Positions 34,171 through 46,638 of a DNA stretch of 64,000 nucleotides are shown piece by piece (the first letter of the stretch is position 1; the number at the start of each line of letters is the position of its first letter). The notes below the pieces were generated by a model that did no database searches, had not been told where the DNA came from, and worked only from the letters and a program-made list of their open reading frames with translations. The DNA comes from Quillaja saponaria (lineage: Eukaryota; Streptophyta; Magnoliopsida; Fabales; Quillajaceae), in contig CM055608.1 of NCBI GenBank assembly GCA_029379385.1, forward strand, positions 16,676,350-16,740,349, read 5' to 3'. Made by a program: the position numbers and the translations under genes.

Positions 34171-35652
34171 TATTGTTTTAACTATTTGATATGATTTGCA
34201 TGTCAATAATGATTATTTTGTAGTATTATGTTTTTTTTTACATGTATTATCATTTCTTTTATCAGAAAAAAAAAGGTAAATTTTTAAATTCATAAATATA
34301 GATACTAATAAGCATAAACAGATTTAAAGTTAGGGATATTTACTATATTTAATGAATTAAATGTAATTATAAAATATAAATGCAGAGTTTTTGGTTATTG
34401 TGTATTATTTTATTTAATTATTTGATTTGAAAAATGTAAAGTACTTTTTAAATTCAGAAGCATAGGTACTAAATATAATAAGAGTGTCGTTTCTATTTAA
34501 TTATTGGACGTGTTCTACTAATAAAAATTAATTACAAATAATTGAAAAAAAAAAACTAAAAACAATAATGATCATAAAAATAAAAATAAATTAAAGGAAT
34601 TAAGTTAAAATTTTAACTTCTTTAAATTTCTTGAAATATAAAATTTGAAAATTGAGTTGACTATCTCTCATTTCAATATATATATATATATTTATACTCT
34701 CAAAAAGTGTGATTCGAGTGATTATAATAGTTTGGTGTAAACAGAAATATTTGATGCCATCAAAAATAAAAGATGGAAAGTATATAAACACACTTTTCAA
34801 AAGTGAGGAAAGAAAGAATCAATGGTGGATAAAAATTATACGAATTTTTTTTTTTTTAGTGATATTTTTGGGCCAATGAAAACCAACTGCAAGGATAAAT
34901 CCTTCTTACACTTCAAGTATCAAATTACTTATCAATTATGGGGCGTTAAAGAAAGCATCAATATACAAAATTGATAAAATCTAAATATGTTTTGCAAGAA
35001 CTATTGAATTAGGCACATAAACTCCGTATTTAAGTTATTTTTACCATATAATTTCAAATTACCAAATTTATCTATTAAATTTAACAAATTAATTCAAAAT
35101 AGGCAACACTACCCTTGTTATAGATTTTTTATAATAACTTTTCTCTTTCTACATTTTTTTCTTTTTCTATGTAATTGAAAATTTTATGTTAATTATATAT
35201 ATTTTTTTTTTGGTACATTAGGAATGCTCAAACTTGGCACTAAGGGGTGGGGAGATAGGTACCAACTGCGGTGGTATGTTAATTCTATTTTAGACTAATA
35301 TATTACATATATTGATAATATTTAAATACTTATATGCTAAATTAGATCAATATATATAGCTCAAATGCTAGGAAAAAGAAAAGAAAAAGAGATAGAATTG
35401 GGAAATACATTAATAAAAACCTTATAACAAATAGTTTAGTTTTTTTCAAGTTAATTAGTTAGATTTAGTAGATAATTTGATTGATTGGGAGTTATTTGAT
35501 AAATATGACTCAACAAGGGCGTTATACTTAATTCAATAGTTCAAGAGGGCTATTGCAAAATAGGTAATAGTTCATGGATAAAGTACAATTGACTCAAAAA
35601 TTTAATTTGATATAGATAAAATCTAATCTGGTCTAAATTTAAGCTTTTTTTA

Positions 35653-35690
<38 letters not shown>

Positions 35691-35870
35691 CTTAACATTC
35701 TATGTAATTTGTGTTTATTCGTGAATAGATTTGAATCTAACAGGTCATAATTATCCAAATTTGATATGATTTTTTGGTTGTTTAGGCAAAAAAATCCAAT
35801 CCAATTAGATCAAATATTTGCCCAGCGAATCAAATTATCATCCAAAATTAATTAAACAGAATGAGGTTTT
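34171..35870. other. AT-rich intergenic DNA
   Basis: No gene is recognised. It contains two (TA)n microsatellites (about 34677-34690 and 35662-35687) and an A/T-homopolymer-rich background. It lies downstream of the HIPP gene. Confidence 0.5.
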
Positions 35871-35881
35871 CACTGCCTTGC

Positions 35882-37054
35882 TTACATTATTGAGCATGAA
35901 AAAGCATTTTCATCACTAAATGTCTGGCTGGGATAAATATATTGTGTAGAGTACTGAGGAGGATAACTAAACAAAATGAGATTTTCAGAGCCTTTCTTAT
36001 TATCAGTCTGTCCTTTGTCTCCTTGTTCAGCTTGCTTTATGATTTCTGCATGCTTCCCCATTCGTTTCTTAACGAATTGTACAAGCTTGGGTGGATCCAC
36101 CACTCCCCTTACTGTCACTCGTGAGTTCTCCTTATTTACTTCCACAGAGAGTACACCTATTCAATTAATTATTAAAACCATATATAATTAATTAATTAAT
36201 CCAAAATTAAGTTATTTAACATGTATTTGTTTGTGTTTATTACCTTCCATTTTCTCAATGTTTTTCTTGATGTCAGTTGCACACCCTTCACAATGTATAT
36301 ACATTTTGAGAACTACAATCTTCACAGGTGGCTGCATATATAATTGAAGACAATAATTGAGAATTAATTAAAAGAGGAAATTCACTGCAATTTTTGTCAA
36401 AATTGGGTCAAAAATTTAAGAACAAAATTTTAGACCTCTTGCTTCTTCTCTGTTTGTTTTTTGTCTTTGTTGTCAGTTTTTGGTTTAGGTGAAATCAACT
36501 CAACATTTCTGCTATAATTCTTTTGAAGTCTTTTCCAAACCTTCAATGGATCAGTCGTTTTCCCTTTTGCAGTGACCCTGTGATTTTCTCTATCAACCAC
36601 CACATCTTCCACGCCTAACCATGAATAGTTTTAGAGAAACAAAAAATATTAAATAGGAATTAGATAAATTTATGCAATTAAAACAAATTCAAGATCTTAA
36701 TTAATTAATTTAATGAAGAATGAATTACCATCAAAACCTCTCAAGCATTTGGAAACCTTGCTAGAACATCCTTCACAATGCATGTATACTTTCAACACGA
36801 TATCTTTACCGGCACCGCCGACCGATTTATTTGAGTTTTTCTCATCTTTGTTTTCTTCATTTTTAGTCTTCACATTCTCTTGATCCTGCTTCTTCTCTTC
36901 ACTATGTTGATTCTGCCATGCATTTTGCTTGTTTTGCCCCTGCCATTTGCATGATTGAAAACAAGGAAGAACTTTTAATCTGTTAAGAGAATATTTCATC
37001 AACTATAAATTTAAATAGAAAAAGTCTAAATGATAAGTTGCATACTTTCCCCAT
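35882..37054 (-). CDS. Heavy-metal-associated isoprenylated plant protein (HIPP) with two HMA domains
   Basis: Five exons on the minus strand with GT-AG introns: 37054-37046 (only ATGGGGAAA, M-G-K), 36939-36729, 36614-36436, 36331-36244 and 36156-35882. After a charged linker rich in K, E, N and Q, the first HMA domain reads DIVLKVYMHCEGCSSKVSK, and the second IVVLKMYIHCEGCATDIKKN. Both keep the metal-binding CxxC. The protein ends in CSIM, a CaaX box for farnesylation, placing it at membranes or in the nucleus as a metal-binding protein. HIPPs are linked to Cd, Cu and Zn handling and to stress responses; the ligand here is not predictable. Exon phases match across all four junctions, no stop or frameshift is seen, and length is typical. 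The family call is firm, the individual member is not. Confidence 0.9.
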
Positions 37055-37121
37055 TGTAAAGATGAGATTCTATTGCTAATACTTCAGTCCTTGTTCTAGT
37101 TTGTGTAGGGTGCTAAAGATG

Positions 37122-37129
37122 TATTTATA
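37122..37129 (-). promoter_or_regulatory. TATA box of the HIPP gene
   Basis: TATAAATA on the minus strand lies about 70 bp upstream of the ATG at 37054, which would leave a 5' UTR of roughly 40 bases. Confidence 0.55.
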
Positions 37130-37274
37130 TTATAAGAAGAAAGAAGATGAACCACATATATCTCTTTCACAGTTGGCACTGGCTTTTAATATGTGATGAA
37201 CAAATAAGGAATTCACATATTAATTTCATAAATACATTTACCGTTTCGATAAGAAAAAAAAAAAAAAAAAGAGA

Positions 37275-38893
37275 TATGGTGTTAATTATCATTTAGATAT
37301 AGTAAAATAATATGGTTCGTATCAATGAAATTTAAGGTACTAATGTGCCAAAAGTTACATGAGGTATGGGATTACAATGTTACCAAATAGACTTTATCTA
37401 TTTTAACAGTTTAATATAAACCAAAACAAAAATATGGATTGTTCAAATTATTTCCATTGTGATGCTTTTAGGACAAACGTATGTAAATAGTTGTCCACAT
37501 TATTTTGTATATGTTTCTAATTTTAGAGATTTTTCAGTTAATGAGATAGAAAATGTATCAATTTTATATGGAAAATAATCAATAAAAAGACATTAATTAG
37601 GAGAAGGAAATCCAATCCAACAAAAATGGAAATAGTTTAACTTTTCACAACTCCTTTGTCTTGAACCCAGCTAGGATGGACCATGTAAAAGGGGGTCACC
37701 AAGAGGATCTAGGCCGTGAAACGTCAATCGAGGACTGGCCCATTGTTAACAACATGACCCAGTTCCTTTCCATTTCCATTGTACATTTCCCCCAATATTC
37801 CCAAGTAATTAAGAATACATATATTACTTCTAGCTTTTATTGTACAATCGTTATACATAAATCGTCTTTATAGTATATACATATATTTTCTTCAACAAAA
37901 AATATACATATCAAGAAATTTTAGTTAATAAAAATTAATATTCCATATTAGTTTATAAATATTATAATTATTTGTAATGTATTAAATAAAGAAATTGAGA
38001 AATACAATTTTAATTATTATTGACATATTGAAAAATTATAAATTAATTAACATTGCAAAGAATTAAGACAAAAAATGTCAATTGTCATAAAACATTTACA
38101 ACTCTATTAATATCAAAATAGAAAAGAATTAAGAAAGAATTGAAAAAATAAATAGTCTAATTGAAGTAAAATAATAATTAAAAATTATTTTTGTAATAGT
38201 AAAAACTCATAAGATATTTAAGAAAATAAAATTTATTTTATTAAATCACTTTTAAATTTATAAACAAAGTGATAAATTTAATAAAAAAAATTAAATTCAT
38301 AAATTTATTTATATTTTTTTAATTCTTAAGATGGAAAAAGAATTAAAATTAAAACAAAAATATTATAAACATGGAAATTAAGCTCTTAATATTTTATTTT
38401 AATTCATAGTATTTTTTTTTATAAAAAAAAGTAACTCATAAATTTGAGAAAAACTAAAATTTATTTTACTTATTAGGAATTTATTAAACAAAAATTGATA
38501 AATTTAATCTTAACTACTATTGACATATAATTATTAAAAAATATATTTTAAAAGAAAATTATGAATTAAAAGTTAAAACAACAATATTACAATCATTAAA
38601 ACTATACTCTTGATATACTTCTAAATTCACAGTAATTTTTTAATATTTTAATTATTAAATTTGAGAAGAATTAAAAAAATGATGATTATTAGGAACTTAT
38701 TAAACAAAAAATTGAGAAATTCGATCTTAATTTCTATTTATGTATAATTAATGAAAAAATATATATAATTTATTAAGTTGAAAAGAATTAATAAAAAGAA
38801 ATCAATTGTTGTAAAAGAATTACAATCCTACTAATATTAATGTGGAGAAAAATTAGAAAAAAAAAATAGTTTATTTGTAGTAAAATAACAATT
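37275..38893. repeat. Very AT-rich intergenic DNA with diverged repeated units
   Basis: From about 37900, blocks recur in diverged form: AAGAATTAAG-rich stretch, GTCAATTGTCATAAAA-like, then GTAATAGTAAAAACTCATAAG. One series spans about 37970-38230 and another about 38730-39070, with a partial one between. No coding sequence is present. The ORF at 37661-37873 lies before these units and is unassigned. Confidence 0.5.
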
Positions 38894-38908
38894 AAGATAA
38901 CTATGTAA

Positions 38909-39029
38909 CCCACAAGACATAATTCAAGTGATAAGGCACATTTGGCACTTGTAGGGAAGGGCAACCATGAACCCTGAATGAGATTATCCTTACACCTACA
39001 TGGTGTGAGAATACTCTTGGGAAACAAAA
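38909..39029 (+). mobile_element. SINE-like element, about 121 bp, with 15-bp target-site duplication
   Basis: AAGATAACTATGTAA is found exactly at 38894-38908 and 39030-39044. Between them is a short sequence with an A-box-like AATTCAAGTGATAAGGC and a weaker B-box-like CATGAACCCTGAATG, ending in a short A-rich tail (GAAACAAAA). A related unit at about 38165-38215 has the same surrounding sequence without the insert and acts as a paralogous empty site. Confidence 0.78.
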
Positions 39030-39044
39030 AAGATAACTATGTAA

Positions 39045-40960
39045 TAATAAAAACTCATAAGAGTATTTAAGGAAATCGAAAGATTTTGCCATTAAGCTAC
39101 TTTTATATATAGTATAGATAAGCGGTCAAGATTTAAGCTAAATAAATAAATGTTAAAAGGAAAATAGGTCAGGCCCGACAACAAAATGCACCAAAGAAAA
39201 AAAAAGAATAACAAAGCAAATTTAAACGAGGGTTTAATCATTCTTTCCTACACTTGTCTAACTCCATGGATGTCTAGCCCATCAAGGACTTATTAGCTTC
39301 ACTTGCTTGTGTTGACATTCTAAAATAACCTGCATGAGTAAATGGCAGTCTGGTGTTTTGACCAAGTATGTTAACCAAGGTCGTGGAATAAAACAAGGAC
39401 ATATAGAGGTGATACGTCAACAAAATTCAGCTAAAGATCCAAATTGATTCGGCTAAAACCCATTGAAGGATCATAGTCATATAGGTGGGGCATGATTGAT
39501 ATGTTATGGGAAGTTAGGGATTAGGGGTGCTTAAACTGAATGTTACATGTTCAACTTAGTGGACAATTACCAAAGTTATATTGGGATTGGACTGCAGTTC
39601 CCAAAGGATTAACTCCCTAAGTTAGAAAGTTTTTTAAAAGCCAAATGGAAAATCAAATCACCTTTAATTCCTTTATGTTTTGTTGTCATTTATTTTTTCT
39701 TTATATGCTTTCATGTTTTCTCATTTTAGTAGGTAAATTTATCTTTTCTACTCTAGATTTATTGCATTTCATAGGCATAATTTACACATAAGACACCTAC
39801 CTGCTAGTACTGTGCACTAGGGCTTGAATTGGTGGTCATACTGAACTATTCATAATCGTTTGATTCTTTATATTGTAATAGTTTCCTGGTACACTGTTGT
39901 AAAAATTCAAGTTGCCATAAACAAATTGGCATGTCAGGTGGACTTCTAGGTTGACAATGTCACAATGATCACAAAACCAAACCGCAACAACCCCAAATAG
40001 TATAGATGCTGAGGATCCTAATTTTGAGAATGCAAGAAACAGACGATGGGGATGTACTAAATAGTCCTGTACCAAGGCAGACAAAGAAGTTAACATAAGG
40101 GTTGGTTAACATTTTCTATGAAAATTGCTCCAATAGTGGAGAATCAAGGTGGAATTTGTAACCCTAGTGTCGTTACAGTTACTTTTGTCGAGGTTACTGC
40201 TAAAAGGCTTTCCTGTCTTCACAGTTGAAAGACAGATAAACATCTTATCACATTAGATGTCAAAATCACCTGACAAAAGGAAGGGTAACGCATACACAGA
40301 AGGCACATTCTTGTTAGTACATAGTAAGGATGATAATTTCCTTCCAGGATAAGGCGGGAACACCTCTAACTTCTATGGACAAATAAAGCACAACTTTAAC
40401 GCATTGCCCCGACGGATGGAGTTATCAATCGAGAAGAATCTGGAAAGAGCCAAGATTAGTTTCATCAAGAGGTATGTCAGTATTTAAATTGAAATAATGC
40501 TTATAATAGTTTTATTATGATTTATTGCCATGATTAATCAAAATCTAGCTATAGCTAGTACAATTACCTGATCTGCTTGTTTACCACAAGGCATATATAA
40601 TGTACCTGCTAGGCCGAATAGCGACATCTTGACAAACAACACTATGACATGTCCACCACCTGGATATCCTGTTAGCAACACGAGGACACACTCTAATATT
40701 GTTGACTATTCACTACCGAATACCACTACAGTTAATACCACGACATATTTGCCTTAAGTTAATCTCCTTAATAAAACACCAATAAGGGCTCATGAACCAA
40801 ACCTAATTTCACTTACCTAAAAACAGCCAAACAACACCTATTTTAGGAAACAAATTCGGCAAAAAACTAGATAGGCATGGACATAACGAATGCTGAAAGC
40901 CAGTAGAATAACTAAAATTTACATGGACTATATGTACAGATGGTTGGGAACCATTTTGGT
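39045..40960. other. Unassigned intergenic DNA
   Basis: No exon or element boundary was recognised. Its right part should hold the 3' continuation of the minus-strand copia relic (end of pol, PPT, 3' LTR), but I cannot identify these. Confidence 0.4.
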
Positions 40961-41092
40961 AACCTAAATTGTGGTGGAATATGATCATGATCACATTACA
41001 CATTAAAATCCATAAGTTGTTGTTTCATCCACAGTATTTAAGCATAATAGCTCCAGTCATTATGCTTCAAATATGGATAGTGGAAATGATGT
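40960..41092 (-). pseudogene. Ty1/copia relic, part 3: end of RNase H
   Basis: On the minus strand the segment reads as the copia RNase H stretch that normally contains LSTAEAEY and ends in ILWMKQQL. Here ILWMKQQL-like wording is visible in a shifted frame (around 41005-41030), preceded by a decayed STxxxEA. It continues the copia relic at 42405-42950 across the inserted LTR at 41093-42400. Confidence 0.6.
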
Positions 41093-42400
41093 TGTCGATA
41101 TTAATCATGCAAATGCATATATTGTAACAAGTAATATACTGATAGAGTAGAGTGTCGATCCCACAAGCAATTAGTATTGAATAAATGCTAATTACTAAAA
41201 TTAACAATTCTAATTTTATCCAAACGAATGCAATTGAGTTGATTACTAAATTAAACTTAAGAATATAATGGAGAAAACCTAGAATCACAACTTCCCTCAA
41301 CACTTCACTTTAATCATTCTTATCTTATCTTGCTTAGTTATGGTATCAAATTATTAACTTAGGATAAGTATATTTCAAGTTACTTATAATAATATATCAC
41401 TTAACCAACTCGCTATATTTCTACGAGAATTGAGTTAAGCTAGATTCATTAAAATTAGACCTACTTGGGCTACACAAGGTATGTAGGTATATTTCTATCC
41501 TACATATGAATCAAACTCATCCAATCTAGGTGTATGAATTCAAATAAGTACTATTTCAATCAAGGCTAAACAAAATTTCCTTCATCAAGCTTCCTTTAGT
41601 TTACCAATTCAATCTAATTGATGATCAAGAAATTAGAAGCATTAAGCAAAAAATAAAATAAATAACTCATATACCAAACCCTAAGTAATCAATAAATAAT
41701 ATATGTCCAAGCTACATGTTGAATTCTAGCAAAATAAAATATAATTGTTAAGTTCTATTTGCAATCCTAGAAAGTAAACTACTCCTACTTAGTGTAAACA
41801 TGGACTCAATGAAGGAAAACATCAAGCAATACGAGAAAAATAAAGAATGGGTAAAATAAGAGAAAAGCTATAGAGGTCGTTAGTCTTCATGATTCAATTA
41901 TCCTTGCTTCTCTTGCTTCCTTTCACTCTTGGTAGCTTCTAATATCCAAAATTTCTTAGTAAACTTGTGTGTTTTGAATCCCCAAGCTATTTCCTCTTAA
42001 ATAGGCTCTGAAACCCTTAATTTGAGTTCAATCAAACTATATATTGGGCCAGCGTTGCGACGCAAACTTTCCTGGCACTGAAGGCGGCTTGAAAATTGAC
42101 GAAATGAGGACAAGTCAGAGGCATTATATCTGTGATGCCTAGGCACCAGCCTTACTGCCCCTGGTGCAAGGCTTGTTGCCTTATTGTGTTTTACACATTT
42201 TGACCAATTTTCCTACGATTTGACTTCCAATGGGACTTCATTATGCATTAAACTATTACAAAACTATGTTAATATTAATTAGAACTCTTATAAAAAACCT
42301 AAATACTAGCCAAAATCAAATACGATTCAACATCTTAATACAATAAGGACTCAACTAGGAATTAAACTAAAAACTAAGCAAAATCAAAGTAAAACTCAAG
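41093..42400 (-). mobile_element. Athila-like LTR, copy A, inserted in the copia relic
   Basis: About 1.3 kb. The left edge TGTCGATATTAATCATGCAA aligns with the left edges of copy B (42951) and copy C (about 49505). All have a GCAAGCGCA-like motif, a GATCCCACAAG-like motif about 60 bp further, and a shared order of AT-rich blocks. Orientation is inferred as minus from copy C, which has PBS and gag on its left. No coding sequence is present. The right edge (near CTCAAGAAG) is approximate and no duplication was proven. Confidence 0.62.
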
Positions 42401-42404
42401 AAGA

Positions 42405-42950
42405 TACCTTAAGAATTGACATGTTTCACTTGTACTCTTTCAATCTAGTTTGCATCTCGTAAAGTCAACAACATGGTATCTAATTATTTCAAAGTTATAA
42501 CCTTATATTCCAAGTGATTGAATCCCAATTAGATATATGAAGATTCCCATCAAAGTTGTTACCTTGGGACATGACTGATATCTTTCACACATGCACACAC
42601 TGAACATAATGTTTGACTTACTAGAAGTAAGAAAAGAAGAGATCCAAACATTATGTGATATTTCTTCCCATCTACTCGAGTACTTCTTTGTTTAATTTGA
42701 TTGATATGATCATATGAGTTCTAAACGATTTAGCATTTTTCAATCTGAATCGCTTGATCAAGTCCTTGACATATTTAGATTGATTAATGAAGATGCCTTC
42801 CTTTGATTGCTTAGCTTGAAGTCTAAGGAAGTAATTGAGTTTTCCACCATACTTATTCCAAATTCACTCTACACACATTACACAATTTTTGAGCATAATG
42901 TTTCATTAGTAGAATAAAAAAATAATATCATCAACATAGATTTGAGCAAG
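42405..42950 (-). pseudogene. Ty1/copia relic, part 2: RT catalytic box to RNase H
   Basis: Minus-strand reading: QIYVDDIIF (RT active site, intact YVDD), then QSKEGIFINQSKYVKDLIKR, then FSVCMCERYQS and a decayed CKLDxKSTSETCQFL. These are the standard landmarks of copia RT and the start of RNase H. Frameshifts and stops occur between blocks. Confidence 0.85.
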
Positions 42951-44332
42951 TGTTCCAAATTTTACAACGCAAGCGCATTTATCTTCTTCAATTAATATAG
43001 TGATGAATAAGATATTGCTCCCACAAGGAATTATACTACAATAATGCTAAATGCTAAAATTATAACAACCTAGTCTTATTCAAACAATCAAAATCAAGTT
43101 TGTAATCAATGGTTTTAACTAACAAATTATAAATTTATTTAATCTAAATGTATGTTTACAATCCCTCAAGACTTCACCTATATTTTCCTCACTTTTTCCT
43201 AATTCATGTTATAATTCAAAATATTAACCTAGAGTTCTTAACCAATTCTAACCATATTCCAATATCTTATAATGATATCTACCTTAATTAATTCACTATA
43301 TTTTTATGTGAATTAAACTAAGACAAATTCATTAGTGCCAACTCTAATTTGGTTACATATGGCTAAAGAGTATATTCATATCTCTTAAGCAAATCAAATT
43401 ACTCAAATAGATGAATAATTCAAACATATGCTAGTTCATCTAAGGCTAACCCTAAATTCACTTTTCTAAGTTAATTAAGGATTCCTAATCAGTTTAATTG
43501 GTGATCAATCAACTAGAAACATTTAGATCAAGATGAACTTAAATAATTGTAAACTAATGCATAATATTAATTAAAAGCAAGAATCATATAGGTTACATGT
43601 AAGTTCAATTGTAATCTTAAAAAAGGAACTACTCTATACTAGTTAAAGAAAACAAAAGCATAATTGTCAATACAAGTAAATGAGAAAATAAGAAGCGCAG
43701 AAGGAAAAAAGAAAAAGAGAAGATGATGGCTTCAAGTCTTCACGAACTCCTTAGAATCTCCAATATCACTTGCTGTAATGTCTTTCTAAATCCTAGCCTT
43801 CACCTCTTTTATAGGTATTTTTCTCCTAGTTTAAAACCAACTAGGATTTTAATCTATCATGCACGAGTGCCGCAATGCCATATCCCTCAGTGGTGCGATG
43901 CTGAGCTTTCTGTTTGCCAACAAACTCCTGATGTATGTTGCCGTGGCTTCCTCTTCATAGCATTGTGGCACTGTCTTCACTGACTTGGTGCTTAATTTCT
44001 CTCATTTATACCATCATGACTCTAGTTTATCTACTGTTATGGCGCTCTTCTCTATGTCTTCAGGAATGAATTACAAGGCTTTCACCACTACAGCTTAGGC
44101 TTTGTACCATCGTGACGCCATTCTCTTGGGTGGAATTCATTCTTTTTAGCTCCTTCAGCGCCCAAGTGTCTAGCATCGCAGTGCTTTCTTCAAATTCATC
44201 TTTTTGATTTAGACTAGAACACTACTCAACAAATTCAAAAGAAAGTAAATAACTAAACTTAAATAAAACTACTCATGATTGAAATAAAAAGTGTAGTGAA
44301 ATTACTATATGTCTCTATTTTACAGAGTTCTT
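42951..44332 (-). mobile_element. Athila-like solo LTR, copy B, inserted in the copia RT
   Basis: About 1.38 kb, lying exactly between the part of the copia RT before the catalytic box and the YVDD box. AGCAAGT is present at both junctions (42945-42951 and 44333-44339), consistent with a target-site duplication of 5-7 bp derived from the RT codons. The sequence parallels copies A and C in order. The 86-aa frame at 43723-43983 is not a recognised protein. Confidence 0.78.
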
Positions 44333-44339
44333 AGCAAGT

Positions 44340-45620
44340 AAAGTATCATATGAATTATGCTTAATGAATAAAGTATTATCTACCTTTCCCCTTTGAAAAT
44401 CATTTTCAAGTAAGAATTTACTCAATCTTTCATACCAACCTCTAAAAGCTTGCTTTAGACCATAAAAAATCTTTTTAAGTCTGAAAACATGATTAAGTTT
44501 ATTAAAAGCTTCAAAACTAGGTGGTTTCTCAAAATAAACTTCTTCATTGATAAACCATTTTAAAAAGCACTTTTAACATCTATTTGATATAAAGTGAAAT
44601 TTGAAAACATGCATATGTAAGCAATAATCTAATGGTTTCTATTCTAGTAATAGGCGCAAAAGTTTCATCAAAATCAATACATTCTTCTTGATTGAACCCT
44701 TGTGCTACTAACCTTGCCTCGTTTCTACCCATAACTTTAGATTCATCCATTTTGTTTCTATAAACCTATTTGGTTCCGATGCTTAGATAATTGTCATATC
44801 TGGGGATAAGTTCCCACACTTAGTTTTTTTCAAACTGAACCAGCTGTTCTTGCATCGAATGAATCCATGATTCATCATCTTCATCATTTTTGAAGTTCTT
44901 CAGTTCAATTTAAGACAATAAGGCTTTGAAAGCACACAAAGTTTGTAACTTTGATCTTGTTCTCACTCCTTGTGTTGGATCACTAATTACTTGCTCTATT
45001 GGATGATTTCTGACATATTTCTATGCTCATGAAAGACTATTAGTGTCAGCTTTTACATCCATTTCAGCTACAACTGCAGGTGATATACTATTATGTTCAA
45101 CTTCTGTTTGTCCATTGTGTTTTTCAATTGATGTTTGTATCTTGTTTTTTTCCTTTCAACTTGAATTATTTTCAATTGAAATTTGATTAGCTTTGACAAG
45201 TATTTCTAAGTTGTCATCATGAGCATACCTCACAAAAATAAGGTTATGCTCATCAAAAGCAGCATGAATAGATTCTTCAATAACTAGTGTTTTTTTTTTT
45301 TTTTTGGTTAAACATTTCGTAAGAATTGCTATTCAAAAGATATCCAATAGAGATACTTTCATCAGATTTTGCACCAAAATTTTCATGTTTATCTTTATTG
45401 TTGTTATGAATAAAAATTAGTTATATGCATGAAAGTAAAAAATGTTAGATTTTCTACCTATCCACATCGCATATGGGTTTTTTCCTAGCAAAGGTATTAC
45501 CAGAGCTCTGTTGAGAATGTACCAAGTAGGGTTGATAGCTCCAATCTAAAAGAAGTGTGGCAATAAATTTTCACAAAACACAATCCTTGTCATCTCCTCT
45601 TGAGTCATGTTTCCAACCAA
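44340..45620 (-). pseudogene. Ty1/copia relic, part 1: integrase end to RT fingers
   Basis: From right to left on the minus strand: decayed integrase core (about 45600-45500), KNPYAMWIGRKSNIFYFH (about 45480-45430), VIEESIHAAFDEHN (about 45280), GVRTRSKLQTLCAFKALLS (about 44950), SWIHSMQEQLVQFEKN, RNEARLVAQGFNQEECIDFD, ETFAPITRIETIRLLL and DFQRGKVDNTLFIKHNS (about 44400). The order is integrase, linker, RT, as in Ty1/copia. Many stops are present. A poly-T tract lies at about 45290-45306. Confidence 0.88.
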
Positions 45621-45639
45621 ATTATACACTCGATTTAAA

Positions 45640-46400
45640 CTTACTATCACCTTGTATTTATCTCACTCTCTTTTTATATCATTATATTTGTGTGTTATAG
45701 AAAATGATTGTTTTTTTTTTTTTTTTAATTTGTAAATAAGTTTATTTATTTATTTAATTTTTTTTTTTTTGTCGTTTCTTTATTACTAGCTAATTTTTCA
45801 CTTTTGCTTTTTTCTTTTTTCTTAATTCAATTTTATCCATTAAAAGTAACTACTTGTTAGTAGTTTAATATATTAAAGAAAATCATTCCACATACAATAA
45901 AATTATTTAATTTTTTTATTATGTTATATAAGATTTTGAATTTGAAAGGTTTTGATTTCTTTCATCAATGGTGACTGAAAAATCAAAATGGCTTTTCTCC
46001 ACAAAAATTCAATATTACATTTTGATTTCCTACATGTTATGAATTTCAAAAACCCTAATTCTATTTAGTAGATTATGAAATATATTTAAATATCTTTAGG
46101 CAATATTTAATTATTTAAAAACAAATTAGCTTGCAAAAATTGTATTAGTCTCTTGTTTTTATTTTAAATAGTTTGTAATTTTTCTTTTCATTTATAGTGC
46201 ATTTGAACTTTTCAATAAAAATATTATGTGTAAAAATATAAATTGTTAGTTACTTAAATAGCTAAATATTCTTACTATTCTTTTTTATTATTGTTATCTT
46301 ATTACCTTACTCTTGTCTTATAATTTCCATTTTTGAATTTCAAAAAAAAATATAAAAAGAAAAGAATATTTCAATTGATCGGTTATATCATATAGGCTCG
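45640..46400. other. T-rich unassigned DNA
   Basis: Several T tracts (for example 45711-45726 and 45757-45769) and no recognised gene. The upstream part of the copia relic (gag, protease) is not visible here. Confidence 0.4.
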
Positions 46401-46424
46401 AGTTAGACATCTAATTGGTTCCAA

Positions 46425-46505
46425 TATTTAAGTTGTCTAAGTGGTAATTGAGTTATTATTTCATTTGAGATGTCCAAGATTCAAATCTCTTCATCCTAAT
46501 TTATT
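46425..46505 (+). repeat. tRNA-like, SINE-like segment
   Basis: AAGTTGTCTAAGTGGTAATTGA (A-box-like) and CCAAGATTCAAATCTCTTC (B-box-like) are about 40 bp apart, followed by an A-rich stretch. This matches the head of tRNA-derived plant SINEs. The target-site duplication was not resolved. Confidence 0.45.
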
Positions 46506-46638
46506 TATATAAAAAAAGAAGAAGATAATATTTAGCTATTAGCGCATATAACTTATTTTAACAAGTGGACTAGTAATGACATAACATCTTATTCTATATT
46601 TTTAGTTTAAAATATCCATTAATACATGCAGTGCTAAT

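Noticed and set aside
37661..37873. 70-aa frame upstream of the HIPP gene
   Set aside because: No homology recognised and it ends in AT-rich sequence; no evidence beyond an open frame.
43723..43983. 86-aa frame in LTR copy B as a gene
   Set aside because: It lies within an LTR repeated at other places in the window where the frame is not kept.
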